Part shown: positions 45,384 to 54,296 of the stretch, one piece after another
Layout of the letters: every line of letters begins with the position of its first letter
Position numbering within the stretch: the first letter of the stretch is position 1
Source of the DNA: Methylophilus aquaticus
GTDB taxonomy: Bacteria; Pseudomonadota; Gammaproteobacteria; Burkholderiales; Methylophilaceae
Direction of reading: 5' to 3'
Length of the DNA stretch: 62,212 nucleotides
Assembly (NCBI RefSeq): GCF_030769565.1
Contig: NZ_JAVCAP010000036.1
Coordinates: 1-62,212 of the forward strand
Position numbers and translations under genes: made by a program
Notes under the pieces: model-generated
Database searches by the model: none
What the model was told of the DNA's origin: nothing
The model's input: the letters and a program-made list of their open reading frames with translations, nothing else

Positions 45384-45574
45384 CGTCCGATACAAGAGTA
45401 CACTATATAAAACCTGCAACAAGCGGTGACCGCATCAGCATTAAACACGTAGCGCAAACCATGCCTGCCAAAGCAGACTTAGGGCAACACATCAGGCGAT
45501 GTTTTTATCAAGTGCTCTGCACCGCAACACTGTAAAAACATCAAACAAATGTTGGTTGAGGCAAAGGGGGGGTC

Positions 45575-47086
45575 ATGCATGATGATATTGGAGATATCGA
45601 GCGCGCCAATCAGCGCTTTCGCCAGGTAGTGGAGGCAGCGCCGACCGCGATGGTCATGGTCAACAAAGCCGGTATCATCGAAATGGTCAATACGCAGACC
45701 GAACGCATTTTTGGTTACAGCCGCGTTGAACTGTTAGGCCAGCTGATCGACATCCTGCTGCCAGAACGCTTCCGCCAGCAGCACCCGCATCACCGTGCTT
45801 CGTTTTTTTCCGATCTGAGCCCACGCGCCATGGGCACCGGCCGCGATTTGTACGGCCGCCGCAAAGATGGCAGCGAGTTTCCGGTAGAAGTCGGACTCAA
45901 CCCGATTGAAACTGACGATGGCGTGAAAGTACTCTCGGCCATCACTGACATTTCCGCCCGCAAGCGCATGGAAGAACGCTTCCGGCAAGTAGTTGAAGCG
46001 GCACCCAATGCGATGGTCATGGTCAACAAAGCCGGTATCATCGAAATGGTAAATATGCAGGCCGAACGCATTTTTGGTTACAGCCGCGTTGAACTGCTAG
46101 GCCAACCGATAGACACCCTGCTGCCAGAACGTTTCCGCCACCAGCACCCGCATCACCGTGCTTCGTTTTTTTCCGACCTGAGCCCACGCGCCATGGGCAC
46201 TGGCCGCGATTTGTATGGCCGCCGCAAGGATGGCAGCGAGTTTCCGGTAGAAGTCGGACTCAACCCGATTGCAACCGACGATGGCGTGAAAGTACTCTCG
46301 GCCATCACAGATATTTCGGCCCGGATCAAAGCGAGTGCAAAACTGGCCGAGCACCGGGATGAACTGGAGCGCAGTAACAAAGAGCTGGCGACATTTGCCT
46401 ATGTCGCATCCCATGATCTTAAATCACCATTACGTGGCATTTTTCAGATATCACACTGGATTGAAGAGGATCTCAATCATGGGCAAATGGACGCCATTCC
46501 CGGGCATATGTCCTTGTTACGCGGACGCCTGCGCAGGATGGAAAATTTGCTCGATGACCTGCTGGCCTATTCACGTGCCGGGCGTCTGGAGGGCAGTGTA
46601 AGTCAAATCGAGCTCGGCAAGCTGGCGCAAACCATTTTTGAGATGCAAACACCCCCCGAAGGGTTTACCCTTGAAGTTGCCGAAGACCTGCCCACCTTTT
46701 ACACCTTGGCAACCCCTCTGGAGCAGGTACTGCGCAACCTGTTTACCAATGCAATCAAACATCACGACAGGTCACAAGGTCACATTCATCTGGACGCCCG
46801 CCTCGCCAATAAACAGTACTATGAATTCAGTGTGACGGATGACGGTCCGGGCATTTCACCAGAATATCAAGAACGGGTTTACATCATGTTTCAGACCTTG
46901 CGCCCCCGCGATGAAGTCGAAGGCAGCGGCATGGGCCTGGCGCTGGTAAAAAAAATTGTCGAGGCCTATGGCGGCTCGACCAACATTGTTTCAGACGGAA
47001 AACGAGGCTGTTCTATACGATTTACCTGGCCAATCAATATAGAAGAGAGGTTGATCCGTGCAAATCCTGCAGAAGCAAAACTATAG
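45575..47086 (+). CDS. Histidine kinase with two near-identical PAS domains
   Basis: A 503-residue soluble sensor kinase. Two PAS domains (residues 14-134 and 135-250) are almost identical, being a 363-base tandem duplication. The HisKA region has the phospho-accepting His280 (ASHDLKSPLR) and the HATPase domain has NLFTNAIKHH, DDGPGISP and EGSGMGLALVKKIV, so all catalytic parts are intact. The response regulator gene overlaps its end by 29 bases and the REC-GGDEF-EAL gene follows, suggesting a three-protein pathway that sets c-di-GMP. ATG at 45575 is preceded by GGGGGG. Confidence 0.9.
   Translation: MHDDIGDIERANQRFRQVVEAAPTAMVMVNKAGIIEMVNTQTERIFGYSRVELLGQLIDILLPERFRQQHPHHRASFFSDLSPRAMGTGRDLYGRRKDGSEFPVEVGLNPIETDDGVKVLSAITDISARKRMEERFRQVVEAAPNAMVMVNKAGIIEMVNMQAERIFGYSRVELLGQPIDTLLPERFRHQHPHHRASFFSDLSPRAMGTGRDLYGRRKDGSEFPVEVGLNPIATDDGVKVLSAITDISARIKASAKLAEHRDELERSNKELATFAYVASHDLKSPLRGIFQISHWIEEDLNHGQMDAIPGHMSLLRGRLRRMENLLDDLLAYSRAGRLEGSVSQIELGKLAQTIFEMQTPPEGFTLEVAEDLPTFYTLATPLEQVLRNLFTNAIKHHDRSQGHIHLDARLANKQYYEFSVTDDGPGISPEYQERVYIMFQTLRPRDEVEGSGMGLALVKKIVEAYGGSTNIVSDGKRGCSIRFTWPINIEERLIRANPAEAKL
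45614..46324 (+). repeat. Tandem 363-bp duplication encoding the two PAS domains
   Basis: Copy 1 spans 45614-45976 and copy 2 spans 45977-about 46324. The protein copies differ at only a handful of sites (for example Thr/Asn, Leu/Pro, Ile/Thr, Gln/His and Glu/Ala) and the DNA also stays close. This points to recent duplication or ongoing gene conversion. Confidence 0.9.
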
Positions 47087-47501
47087 GGAAGTGTCACTGC
47101 TCATCGTCGACGATGACGACATTGACGCCATTGCACTGGAACGCGCATTGCGTAAATTACGACTCTTGAACACTGTATTTCGTGCACGCGATGGACGCGA
47201 GGCACTGGAATTATTGCGGTCGGGTACCGTACCGTCGCCCTATATTATCTTGCTTGACCTTAACATGCCGCGCATGAATGGACTGGAGTTTCTCGAGGTA
47301 TTACGCACAGATCCGCTACTGACGCATGCGGTGGTTTTTGTATTAACCACCTCAAAATCAGATGAAGACCTGGTCGCAGCTTACCGCAAACATGTCGCAG
47401 GCTATGTGTTCAAGCAACACATGGATAGAGATTTTCTTGAGGTGATGGGCTTGATTGAGCATTATTGGCGGCTGGTGGAACTACCTGTGACAAAGGAATA
47501 A
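47058..47501 (+). CDS. Rcp1-like response regulator
   Basis: A 147-residue single-domain receiver with the acidic pocket LIVDDDDID, phospho-acceptor Asp67 (ILLDLNMPRMNG), switch residues VLTTSK and lysine in GYVFKQ, as in Rcp1-type proteins that pair with phytochrome-like or PAS kinases. There is no output domain, so it likely shuttles phosphate. GTG at 47058 follows GAGAGG and overlaps the kinase gene by 29 bases; the REC-GGDEF-EAL gene follows 3 bases after its stop. Confidence 0.9.
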   Translation: MQILQKQNYREVSLLIVDDDDIDAIALERALRKLRLLNTVFRARDGREALELLRSGTVPSPYIILLDLNMPRMNGLEFLEVLRTDPLLTHAVVFVLTTSKSDEDLVAAYRKHVAGYVFKQHMDRDFLEVMGLIEHYWRLVELPVTKE

Positions 47502-47504
47502 AGC

Positions 47505-49244
47505 ATGCGACTACTACTGGTGGATGATGATGAGCTGGATAGAATGGCTGTGGTTCGTGTTTTAAAAAACCCAAATTTAGTCAAAGACATTGTGCACGCC
47601 AGTACCGCGGTGAAAGCACTGAAACTCTATGAAGAAAGTACGTTTGATATCGTCTTGCTTGACTATCGCTTACCCGATATGGAGTGTCTCGACGTGTTAA
47701 ACCAACTCACGCAGCACACCGAAAAACACGCCGCCGTCGTCATCCTCACCGGCATGGAAGACAACGAAGCCATCGAAAGAAACTGTATTTTTGCTGGCGC
47801 CCAAGACTTTTTACTTAAAAAAGAGCTTTCTGAACGTCATCTCACCAAAGCACTGGTCCATGCCCAGGCACGTCATGCGCTGAATAGTAAGCTGATTGAT
47901 ACGCACAAACGCCTGAAATATCTGGCCGAAAATGATCCGATGACGGGGTTGTCGAACCGCTACTATTTTGAAGAGCACTTGCGTGGAGCCATTCAGCGCG
48001 CGCATCGTCTGAACTTCCAACTGGGCCTGATTTATTTGGATATCGATAACTTTAAAATGATTAACGACAGCCTGGGACATGACTCCGGCGATCAACTGTT
48101 ACAGCAGATTGCGCAACGCTTGCTGGACGTGGTCCGGGAAGGCGACGTGGTATGCCGTTTGGGTGGCGACGAATTTGCAATCATCGTCCACGATCTGGAA
48201 ACTGAAACCTCGGTCGGCGCGCTGTCGCAGCGTGTGATTGAAAGCGTGCGGGAGCCTATTGTCTTGAACAACACCGAGCAATTTGTCACCTGTAGCATCG
48301 GAATAGCCACTTTTCCCCGCTGTGCGACCAATGCCGAAGACATGTTGAAGCGCGCCGACCTGGCGATGTACCAGGTCAAACGTGAAGGACGCAATGGCTT
48401 TAATTTTTTCAGCGAAGTGTTGCAAGACCAGATCCTCAACCGCATTATGCTTGAAGGAGAGCTCCGTTCCGGGCGGCTGCAAAAACAACTTGTGCAATAT
48501 TACCAGCCAGTGATCAACGCAAGAAATTTCCAGGTCTGTGGTGCAGAAATGCTGATGCGCTGGAACCACCCAACCCGAGGCCTGCTGCCACCCGCGGCCT
48601 TTATTGATGTGGTTGAAGAGCTCGGATTTTTGGCTGCAATTGATACCCGAAACAGAGCGCTGGCGTGCATGCAGATTGCCCAATGGCGTCAGGCTGGGCT
48701 CATCGATGCGCAATTTGTATTAGCGGTGAATGCCAGCGAACAATTGTTACGTCAAGAAAACATGCATACTGACATTCAGCGCGATATTGAACTTGCTGGT
48801 CTCTCTGGCGAATGCCTGACGATAGAAGTCACTGAAAGCGTGCTTGTTTCAGATTTAGAGAGAACTTCCCGTCTTTTAAATCGCATCAAGTCACTAGGCG
48901 TAAAGATCGCACTGGATGACTTTGGCATTGGCTACTCATCGATGTCCTATTTAAAATGGTTACCTGCTTCCATCTTAAAAGTGGATCGCTTTTTTGTACA
49001 AAACGCGCCAGAAAATGAAGCCGACAGGCGGATACTCAAAGCCATCATCATCATGGCAAAGAGCCTGGATCTCGATGTGATCGTCGAAGGGGTGGAAACG
49101 ATGGAGCAAGCAACACTATGTCGTGCGCTGGGCGCAGACATGCTGCAAGGATTCCTGTTTTCGATTCCATTGTCGCCAGATGACTTTGCGGCACTTTTAA
49201 ATACGCATGATCCAGCATGCTATACCCGCAACTTTCCTGCATAG
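47505..49244 (+). CDS. REC-GGDEF-EAL response regulator
   Basis: A 579-residue output protein: a receiver domain with Asp53 (LLDYRLPD), a diguanylate cyclase domain with GGDEF at 220-224, and an EAL-family domain whose signature reads EML (348-350) in place of EAL. The first glutamate remains, and the later metal and lysine sites (DDFGIGYSSMSYLKWL, EGVETMEQ) look normal. The phosphodiesterase may therefore still work, or be altered. It follows the small response regulator by 3 bases with an AAGGAA ribosome site, so kinase, shuttle and output form one operon. Confidence 0.92.
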   Translation: MRLLLVDDDELDRMAVVRVLKNPNLVKDIVHASTAVKALKLYEESTFDIVLLDYRLPDMECLDVLNQLTQHTEKHAAVVILTGMEDNEAIERNCIFAGAQDFLLKKELSERHLTKALVHAQARHALNSKLIDTHKRLKYLAENDPMTGLSNRYYFEEHLRGAIQRAHRLNFQLGLIYLDIDNFKMINDSLGHDSGDQLLQQIAQRLLDVVREGDVVCRLGGDEFAIIVHDLETETSVGALSQRVIESVREPIVLNNTEQFVTCSIGIATFPRCATNAEDMLKRADLAMYQVKREGRNGFNFFSEVLQDQILNRIMLEGELRSGRLQKQLVQYYQPVINARNFQVCGAEMLMRWNHPTRGLLPPAAFIDVVEELGFLAAIDTRNRALACMQIAQWRQAGLIDAQFVLAVNASEQLLRQENMHTDIQRDIELAGLSGECLTIEVTESVLVSDLERTSRLLNRIKSLGVKIALDDFGIGYSSMSYLKWLPASILKVDRFFVQNAPENEADRRILKAIIIMAKSLDLDVIVEGVETMEQATLCRALGADMLQGFLFSIPLSPDDFAALLNTHDPACYTRNFPA

Positions 49245-49507
49245 CGGTCTTGGCAAAGTTCACGTTTTACAAAACAAGGCTGATCTCAAGCCGAAGGCAG
49301 CGAACAGCGTCCACTCAACGCACGCAATCACAGCACTCGCTCAGTGGCATCAAGCGTGCGCAAAAAACACTGTACCCTAAAAATTCTCCGATTCTGTATC
49401 TGGTTTGCTGGCGTTAGCTGGCTTACGATTGCAATCATCATTATTCCGCATACGCGCTGACCAGCCTTGGGCCTTAATCAGCCAGCCTTTGCAAACCATC
49501 AGGACCT

Positions 49508-51832
49508 ATGTCGCAACCCAAAGCCTCGATCAAGCCTTATCATCACCCTGCCGCTGGCTGGGGTGCCCTGAAGCAAGTCGCCGCGCAACTCGCGCTGCAA
49601 AAAATTCCGGTCAAGGGTGTGATGACCCTGCTGGCGCAGAACCAGCCAGACGGCTTTGACTGCCCGGGCTGCGCCTGGCCGGATAAAGAACATACCTCTA
49701 CCTTCGAGTTTTGCGAAAACGGCGTAAAAGCAGTGGCTGCAGAAGCCACAGCCAAGCGCGTACCGCCCGCTTTTTTTGCCAGACACACCGTGACCGAGTT
49801 GATGGGCTGGAGTGATTTTGACCTGGAAAATGAAGGCCGCCTCACCCACCCGATGCGTTACAACCCGGCTACCGACAAGTACGAAGAAGTGTCGTGGGAT
49901 GACGCGTTTTCGATGATGGCCAACCATCTCAACGGATTGGCCGACCCGAATGAAGCCATTTTCTATACCTCTGGCCGCGCCAGCAATGAAGCGGCGTTTC
50001 TTTACCAGCTATTCGTGCGCGAATTCGGCACCAATAACTTCCCGGACTGTTCCAACCTCTGCCACGAATCCACCAGCATCGCCTTGCCTGCAACAGTCGG
50101 CATCGGCAAGGGATCAGTCACCTTGCATGATTTTGAGCATGCCGACACCCTGCTGATTTTCGGCCAGAACCCGGCCACCAACCACCCGCGCATGCTGGGC
50201 GAGTTGCGTGAAGCCGCCAAGCGCGGCGCGCGCATTGTGGCGATCAACCCCTTGAAAGAGCGTGGCCTCGAGCGTTTTGCCGACCCGCAAAGCCCGTTCG
50301 ACATGCTGTCATTCAAGGGCAGCCAGATCAGCAGCCTGTTTATCCAGCCCAAACTGGGCGGCGACCTGGCCCTGATCAAAGGCATGATCAAGTTTGTCAT
50401 CCAGTGGGATGACGAAGCGATCCAGCACGGCACCGAGCGGGTGGTGGATGTGGCATTCATCGCCGAGCACACCCGCAATTTCGAAGCGATTGCCGCCGAT
50501 GCGCGCCAGGAAAGCTGGGCAATGATTGTCGAGGAATCTGGCGTACCACTGGCGCAGATTGAAGAAATCGCCCGTATTTACGCCACCGGCGACCGCGTGA
50601 TTGCCACCTGGGGCATGGGCATTACCCAGCACAAACATGGCGTGGCCACCATCAAGACGCTGGTCAATTTAATGCTGTTGCGCGGCAATATCGGCAAGGA
50701 GGGCGCAGGCCTGTGCCCGGTGCGCGGCCATAGCAATGTGCAGGGCAATCGCACGGTCGGCATATATGAAAAGATGCCGATTGAGTTTCTCGAGAGTCTG
50801 GAACGCGTATTTGACATCCGCGTGCCCAAAACCCCGGGCTACGACGCCGTCGGCGCGATTGAAGCGATGATCGCAGGCAAGGTTAAATGCTTCTTTGGCC
50901 TGGGCGGTAACTTTTCGATTTCCACCCCCGATACCGACCGCACCTGGCAAGGTATGCGCAATTGCGAGATGACTGCGCACGTCACCACCAAGCTGAACCG
51001 CAGCCACCTGGTCCATGGCACACAAGCCTTGATATTGCCCTGTCTGGGCCGCACCGAGATCGATACGCAAGCCAGCGGCCCGCAAGGCGTGACGGTCGAA
51101 GACTCGATGAGCATGGTGCATGTCTCCTTCGGCATGAACAAACCGGCTTCGCCACAGCTGCTTTCCGAGCCCGCCATCGTCGCCCGCCTGGCACAGGCTA
51201 CGCTCAGGCACAGCAAAACCCCGTGGCTGGCACTGATCAGAGATTACAGTAAGATCCGCGACCTGATCGAGCGGACTATGCCAGTGGCGTTTAAAGACTA
51301 TAACGAACGTATCAAGCGCCCTGGCGGTTTCCGCATGCCGGTGCCATCCAGCGAGCGTATCTGGAACACGCCGTCGGGCAAGGCCGAGTTCACTCTACAG
51401 GCGATTCCAAGCAATTCGCCTATCCATCAGGCCCGCGCACACTATGGCAACCAGTTGTTTGTGCTGATGACCACGCGCTCGCATGACCAGTACAACACCA
51501 CCATTTATGGCATGGATGACCGCTATCGCGGCGTGTTTGGCCAGCGCCGTGTCATTTTCATGAACCCTGAAGATATCGCGCGCCAGGGTCTTCAAGCTGG
51601 TGACTGGATCAACCTGATCAGCGTCTGGCAGGACGGCGTCACCCGCCGTGCCGACAAGTTTCTGGTCGTGTCTTACGACATTCCGGCGGGCTGCCTGAGC
51701 GGCTACTACCCCGAAACCAACAACCTGGTGCCTCTGCAAAGCGTGGCTGATGATTCACGCACACCGACCTCCAAGTCAATTCCGGTGATCATTGAAAAAA
51801 CCACTGCACCCGAGGTGGCTCATGCTGCTTGA
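49508..51832 (+). CDS. FdhF/YdeP-family formate dehydrogenase catalytic subunit (FDH4 type)
   Basis: A 774-residue molybdopterin oxidoreductase. Near the N-terminus DCPGCAWPD holds a Cys pair. The active-site region is SNLCHESTSIALPATVGIGKG, with cysteine as metal ligand. Motifs GQNPATNHPRMLGELREA and the C-terminal molybdopterin-dinucleotide domain (VLMTTRSHDQYNTTIYGMDDRYRG) follow. Methylotrophs use related FDH4 enzymes to oxidise formate to CO2 for energy. There is no NADH-binding or cytochrome subunit beside it, so its electron acceptor is unclear. Length is close to YdeP. It starts at 49508 after AGGACCT. Confidence 0.88.
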   Translation: MSQPKASIKPYHHPAAGWGALKQVAAQLALQKIPVKGVMTLLAQNQPDGFDCPGCAWPDKEHTSTFEFCENGVKAVAAEATAKRVPPAFFARHTVTELMGWSDFDLENEGRLTHPMRYNPATDKYEEVSWDDAFSMMANHLNGLADPNEAIFYTSGRASNEAAFLYQLFVREFGTNNFPDCSNLCHESTSIALPATVGIGKGSVTLHDFEHADTLLIFGQNPATNHPRMLGELREAAKRGARIVAINPLKERGLERFADPQSPFDMLSFKGSQISSLFIQPKLGGDLALIKGMIKFVIQWDDEAIQHGTERVVDVAFIAEHTRNFEAIAADARQESWAMIVEESGVPLAQIEEIARIYATGDRVIATWGMGITQHKHGVATIKTLVNLMLLRGNIGKEGAGLCPVRGHSNVQGNRTVGIYEKMPIEFLESLERVFDIRVPKTPGYDAVGAIEAMIAGKVKCFFGLGGNFSISTPDTDRTWQGMRNCEMTAHVTTKLNRSHLVHGTQALILPCLGRTEIDTQASGPQGVTVEDSMSMVHVSFGMNKPASPQLLSEPAIVARLAQATLRHSKTPWLALIRDYSKIRDLIERTMPVAFKDYNERIKRPGGFRMPVPSSERIWNTPSGKAEFTLQAIPSNSPIHQARAHYGNQLFVLMTTRSHDQYNTTIYGMDDRYRGVFGQRRVIFMNPEDIARQGLQAGDWINLISVWQDGVTRRADKFLVVSYDIPAGCLSGYYPETNNLVPLQSVADDSRTPTSKSIPVIIEKTTAPEVAHAA

Positions 51833-52208
51833 GCACGATGAGGCACTGGCAAGCCTGTTTACTACAGAGCCTACACTGGCAGCCACTGAGCCGGGGGCGT
51901 CTGGCCAGGCATCGGCTGAGTTGCTATCGGCTGAGTTGGTATCCGCCGAATGCATGCCGCTGGACCCTGGCGCAGTCATGCTACTGAGCATTCTGGAATG
52001 TTTGAATGCCGAGCACGCGCAGGGTCGCGCCCAGGTTTCACTGGCCGCCCTGTGCAAACGGCTGGAACTGCGCATGAGCACCCTGCAACGCCTGATGACC
52101 GCGCTCAGTGAACAGGCGCTGGTGCACGTGCATATCCACAAAGAACGGCTGGTTGCCAGCCTGACCGCCGAAGGCGCGGCAGTCGCCCTGGCCTTGCAGT
52201 CGGCCTGA
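51822..52208 (+). CDS. Small winged-helix-like partner of the formate dehydrogenase gene
   Basis: A 128-residue protein whose start overlaps the end of the formate dehydrogenase gene by 11 bases, with a GAGG ribosome site. The N-terminal half is Ala/Glu-rich and has a short repeated string (AELLSAELVSAE). The C-terminal half (VSLAALCKRLELRMSTLQRLMTAL then LVHVHIHKERLVASLTAEG) looks like a winged helix. In methylotrophs the FDH4 locus carries a small second gene (fdh4B); this may be the equivalent. The role is unknown; a regulatory or chaperone role is inference. Confidence 0.7.
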   Translation: MLLEHDEALASLFTTEPTLAATEPGASGQASAELLSAELVSAECMPLDPGAVMLLSILECLNAEHAQGRAQVSLAALCKRLELRMSTLQRLMTALSEQALVHVHIHKERLVASLTAEGAAVALALQSA

Positions 52209-52292
52209 ACACGCTTCACCCCAAGCAAGACACCAGTCCAACTGTTAGCCACATCAGCGCAGGCGGCATGCACGGATCAGGCATCGCTACCG

Positions 52293-52298
52293 TATAAT
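52293..52298 (+). promoter_or_regulatory. -10 element upstream of the MocR-type gene
   Basis: A perfect TATAAT at 52293-52298 lies 37 bases before the MocR-type start. The matching -35 is poor, which would fit an activated promoter. Confidence 0.4.
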
Positions 52299-52335
52299 GG
52301 CAGGTATCTAAGACACCCTCCCAGCTTGGCCACCC

Positions 52336-53787
52336 ATGAAGCTTTATGTCTCGTTTGCTGCCCGCATACGCGCAATGATCGATGAAGGCGTATTACGGCC
52401 GGGAGAAAAAATTTTCTCGGTGCGGCAAGCCAGCCAGAAATACGGGCTCAGTATCAGCACCGTATTGCGCAGCTACCTGTTGCTGGAGCAAGAGGGCGTG
52501 ATCAGCAGCCATCCGCAATCCGGCTATTACGTCACACCGCGCAAGCGCCTGCAACAAAAGCCCACCTCGCCACTGGCCAAAGACCTCAACCTGTCCGAAG
52601 TGGATGCCAGCAAGTTAGTCCTCACTACGCTTAAATCCATCCGCGAATTTGGCACCGTCCCGCTGGGCTCACCGTTCCCCGATCCGCAGCTGTTCCCGCT
52701 GCGCAAAATTCACCAGTATGAAAAAGCCCTGACTGACGACGCAGGTGAATGGGGCGTACTGAGCGACCTGCCCCCTGGTAACGAAATGCTGCGCCAGCAG
52801 ATTGCGCGCCGCTACCTGGCCAATGGCATGGATGTGTCGCCGGACGAGATTGTGATCACCCACGGCGCCACCGAAGCCATTACCCTCTGTCTGCAAGCCG
52901 TGGCCAAAGCGGGCGATACCATTGCACTCGAATCCCCCGGCTATTACGCGCTGGCACATACTGTGGAACGCCTGGGCATGAAAGTGGCTGAACTGCGCAC
53001 ACATCCCAATACCGGCATCGAGCTCGATGCCTTGCGCGCGATGACTGACAATGTGCGCATCGCTGCCGTCATCCTCACCACCAATTTCCAGAACCCGCTG
53101 GGCTTTGTCATGCCCGACTCCAAAAAACAGGCCCTGGTAGCTTTTCTTGCCGAGCAGAATATCCCGCTGATTGAAGACGATGTCTACAGCGAGCTCTACT
53201 TCAGCGAGCACCCGCCGCTACCTGCCAAAGCCTATGACCGCACAGGCATGGTGCTGCATTGCGCATCGTTTTCCAAATCGCTGGCACCGGGTTACCGTGT
53301 CGGCTGGACCAGCGCCGGACGTTACCGCCAGGAAGTCGAGCGCCTGATGTTTCTCAACAGCCTCTCGCTCACTTCGGCGCCACAAATTGCCATTGCCAAG
53401 TTCATGCAGCGCGACAGCTTCGAGCAGCACCTCAAGCAATTACGCCACACGCTGCGTTCCAATTACGTGCTGATGCGCAATGTGATTGAGCAAAGCTTCC
53501 CGGCAGGGTCACAGCTCTCGGTGCCGCAAGGTGGCTATGTGATCTGGGTTAAACTCCCCCCCAGCATTGATGCCCTCGCACTCTATCGCGCGGCGATTGA
53601 CAACGGCATCACGGTCGCCCCCGGCACCATCTTCTCGCGCAAAAAAGAATTCACCCATTACATCCGACTCAACTTCAGCCACCTGTGGACGCTTGCGATT
53701 GAACAGGCCGTGCGTGAGGTGGGTGCGCTGGCCTGCGCCATGCTGACTGCAAACCCATCCACGCAGGAAACCACCCCGGACGCGTGA
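52336..53787 (+). CDS. MocR-type GntR/aminotransferase fusion regulator
   Basis: A 483-residue protein with an N-terminal GntR winged helix (RPGEKIFSVRQASQKYGLSI, residues about 20-40) and a fold-type I PLP aminotransferase domain. The Schiff-base lysine is Lys314 in SFSKSLAPG, with the cofactor motifs HGATEAITLCLQA and TNFQNPLG. MocR proteins usually regulate PLP, amine or GABA genes in response to a bound ligand; some act as aminotransferases. It follows the formate dehydrogenase pair with a 127-base gap and may have its own promoter. The target is unknown. Confidence 0.92.
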   Translation: MKLYVSFAARIRAMIDEGVLRPGEKIFSVRQASQKYGLSISTVLRSYLLLEQEGVISSHPQSGYYVTPRKRLQQKPTSPLAKDLNLSEVDASKLVLTTLKSIREFGTVPLGSPFPDPQLFPLRKIHQYEKALTDDAGEWGVLSDLPPGNEMLRQQIARRYLANGMDVSPDEIVITHGATEAITLCLQAVAKAGDTIALESPGYYALAHTVERLGMKVAELRTHPNTGIELDALRAMTDNVRIAAVILTTNFQNPLGFVMPDSKKQALVAFLAEQNIPLIEDDVYSELYFSEHPPLPAKAYDRTGMVLHCASFSKSLAPGYRVGWTSAGRYRQEVERLMFLNSLSLTSAPQIAIAKFMQRDSFEQHLKQLRHTLRSNYVLMRNVIEQSFPAGSQLSVPQGGYVIWVKLPPSIDALALYRAAIDNGITVAPGTIFSRKKEFTHYIRLNFSHLWTLAIEQAVREVGALACAMLTANPSTQETTPDA

Positions 53788-53826
53788 GGGCAGTGCCCAG
53801 ATAGCCTTTTTTCTGTCCAGACGGCT

Positions 53827-54279
53827 TTATTTGTTTGCGTACATCCGCTCCAGCAGATAATCCAGCGAAGCCTGGCCTGCGCCGCAGATGGCCAGCCAGG
53901 TAAACACGGCAAAGTAAGTGGCCTCTTCAAACCCGAGCAGGGTTTCCAGCGAGTCAACGTCCGACAGTTTTGCCGAAATAATCGCCACCACCATCACCAC
54001 GGCCAGTGCGCCCCCGCAAATTCGGGTCATCAGCCCCAGTATCAGGCCAAGCCCGCCCAGAAACTCCCAACCCGAGACAAAAGGCGTCATGAACTCTGGA
54101 AAGGGAATGCCCCAACTCTCAAAATTTTCAATAATCGCTGGCAGATTATTCAGCTTGCCCCAGCCGGTGAGCATAAAGGTGTAACCCACCACCACGCGGG
54201 CGACCAATGGGCCCAGCCATTCAAAATGTGCGGCCACTTGCTTGGGCCAGGCAATCAATCCATCAAATAAAACACGCAT
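53827..54279 (-). CDS. DoxX-family membrane protein of the bufferin operon
   Basis: A 150-residue inner-membrane protein with four hydrophobic segments and the DoxX pattern (VARVVVGYTFMLTGWGKLNN then GWEFLGGLGLILGLMTR). DoxX proteins commonly accompany MNIO/DUF2063 gene sets and may handle electrons or the modified peptide. AGGAG lies 11 bases before the ATG at 54279, 17 bases after the upstream gene. The frame stays open upstream through the C tract to 54351, so a slip there could fuse it to BufBC. Confidence 0.88.
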   Translation of the reverse strand: MRVLFDGLIAWPKQVAAHFEWLGPLVARVVVGYTFMLTGWGKLNNLPAIIENFESWGIPFPEFMTPFVSGWEFLGGLGLILGLMTRICGGALAVVMVVAIISAKLSDVDSLETLLGFEEATYFAVFTWLAICGAGQASLDYLLERMYANK

Positions 54280-54296
54280 CTTTTTTCTCCTGTTGT

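Noticed and set aside
45614-46324. Repeat considered as CRISPR or IS
   Set aside because: The repeat units encode intact PAS domains in frame; it is a gene-internal duplication.
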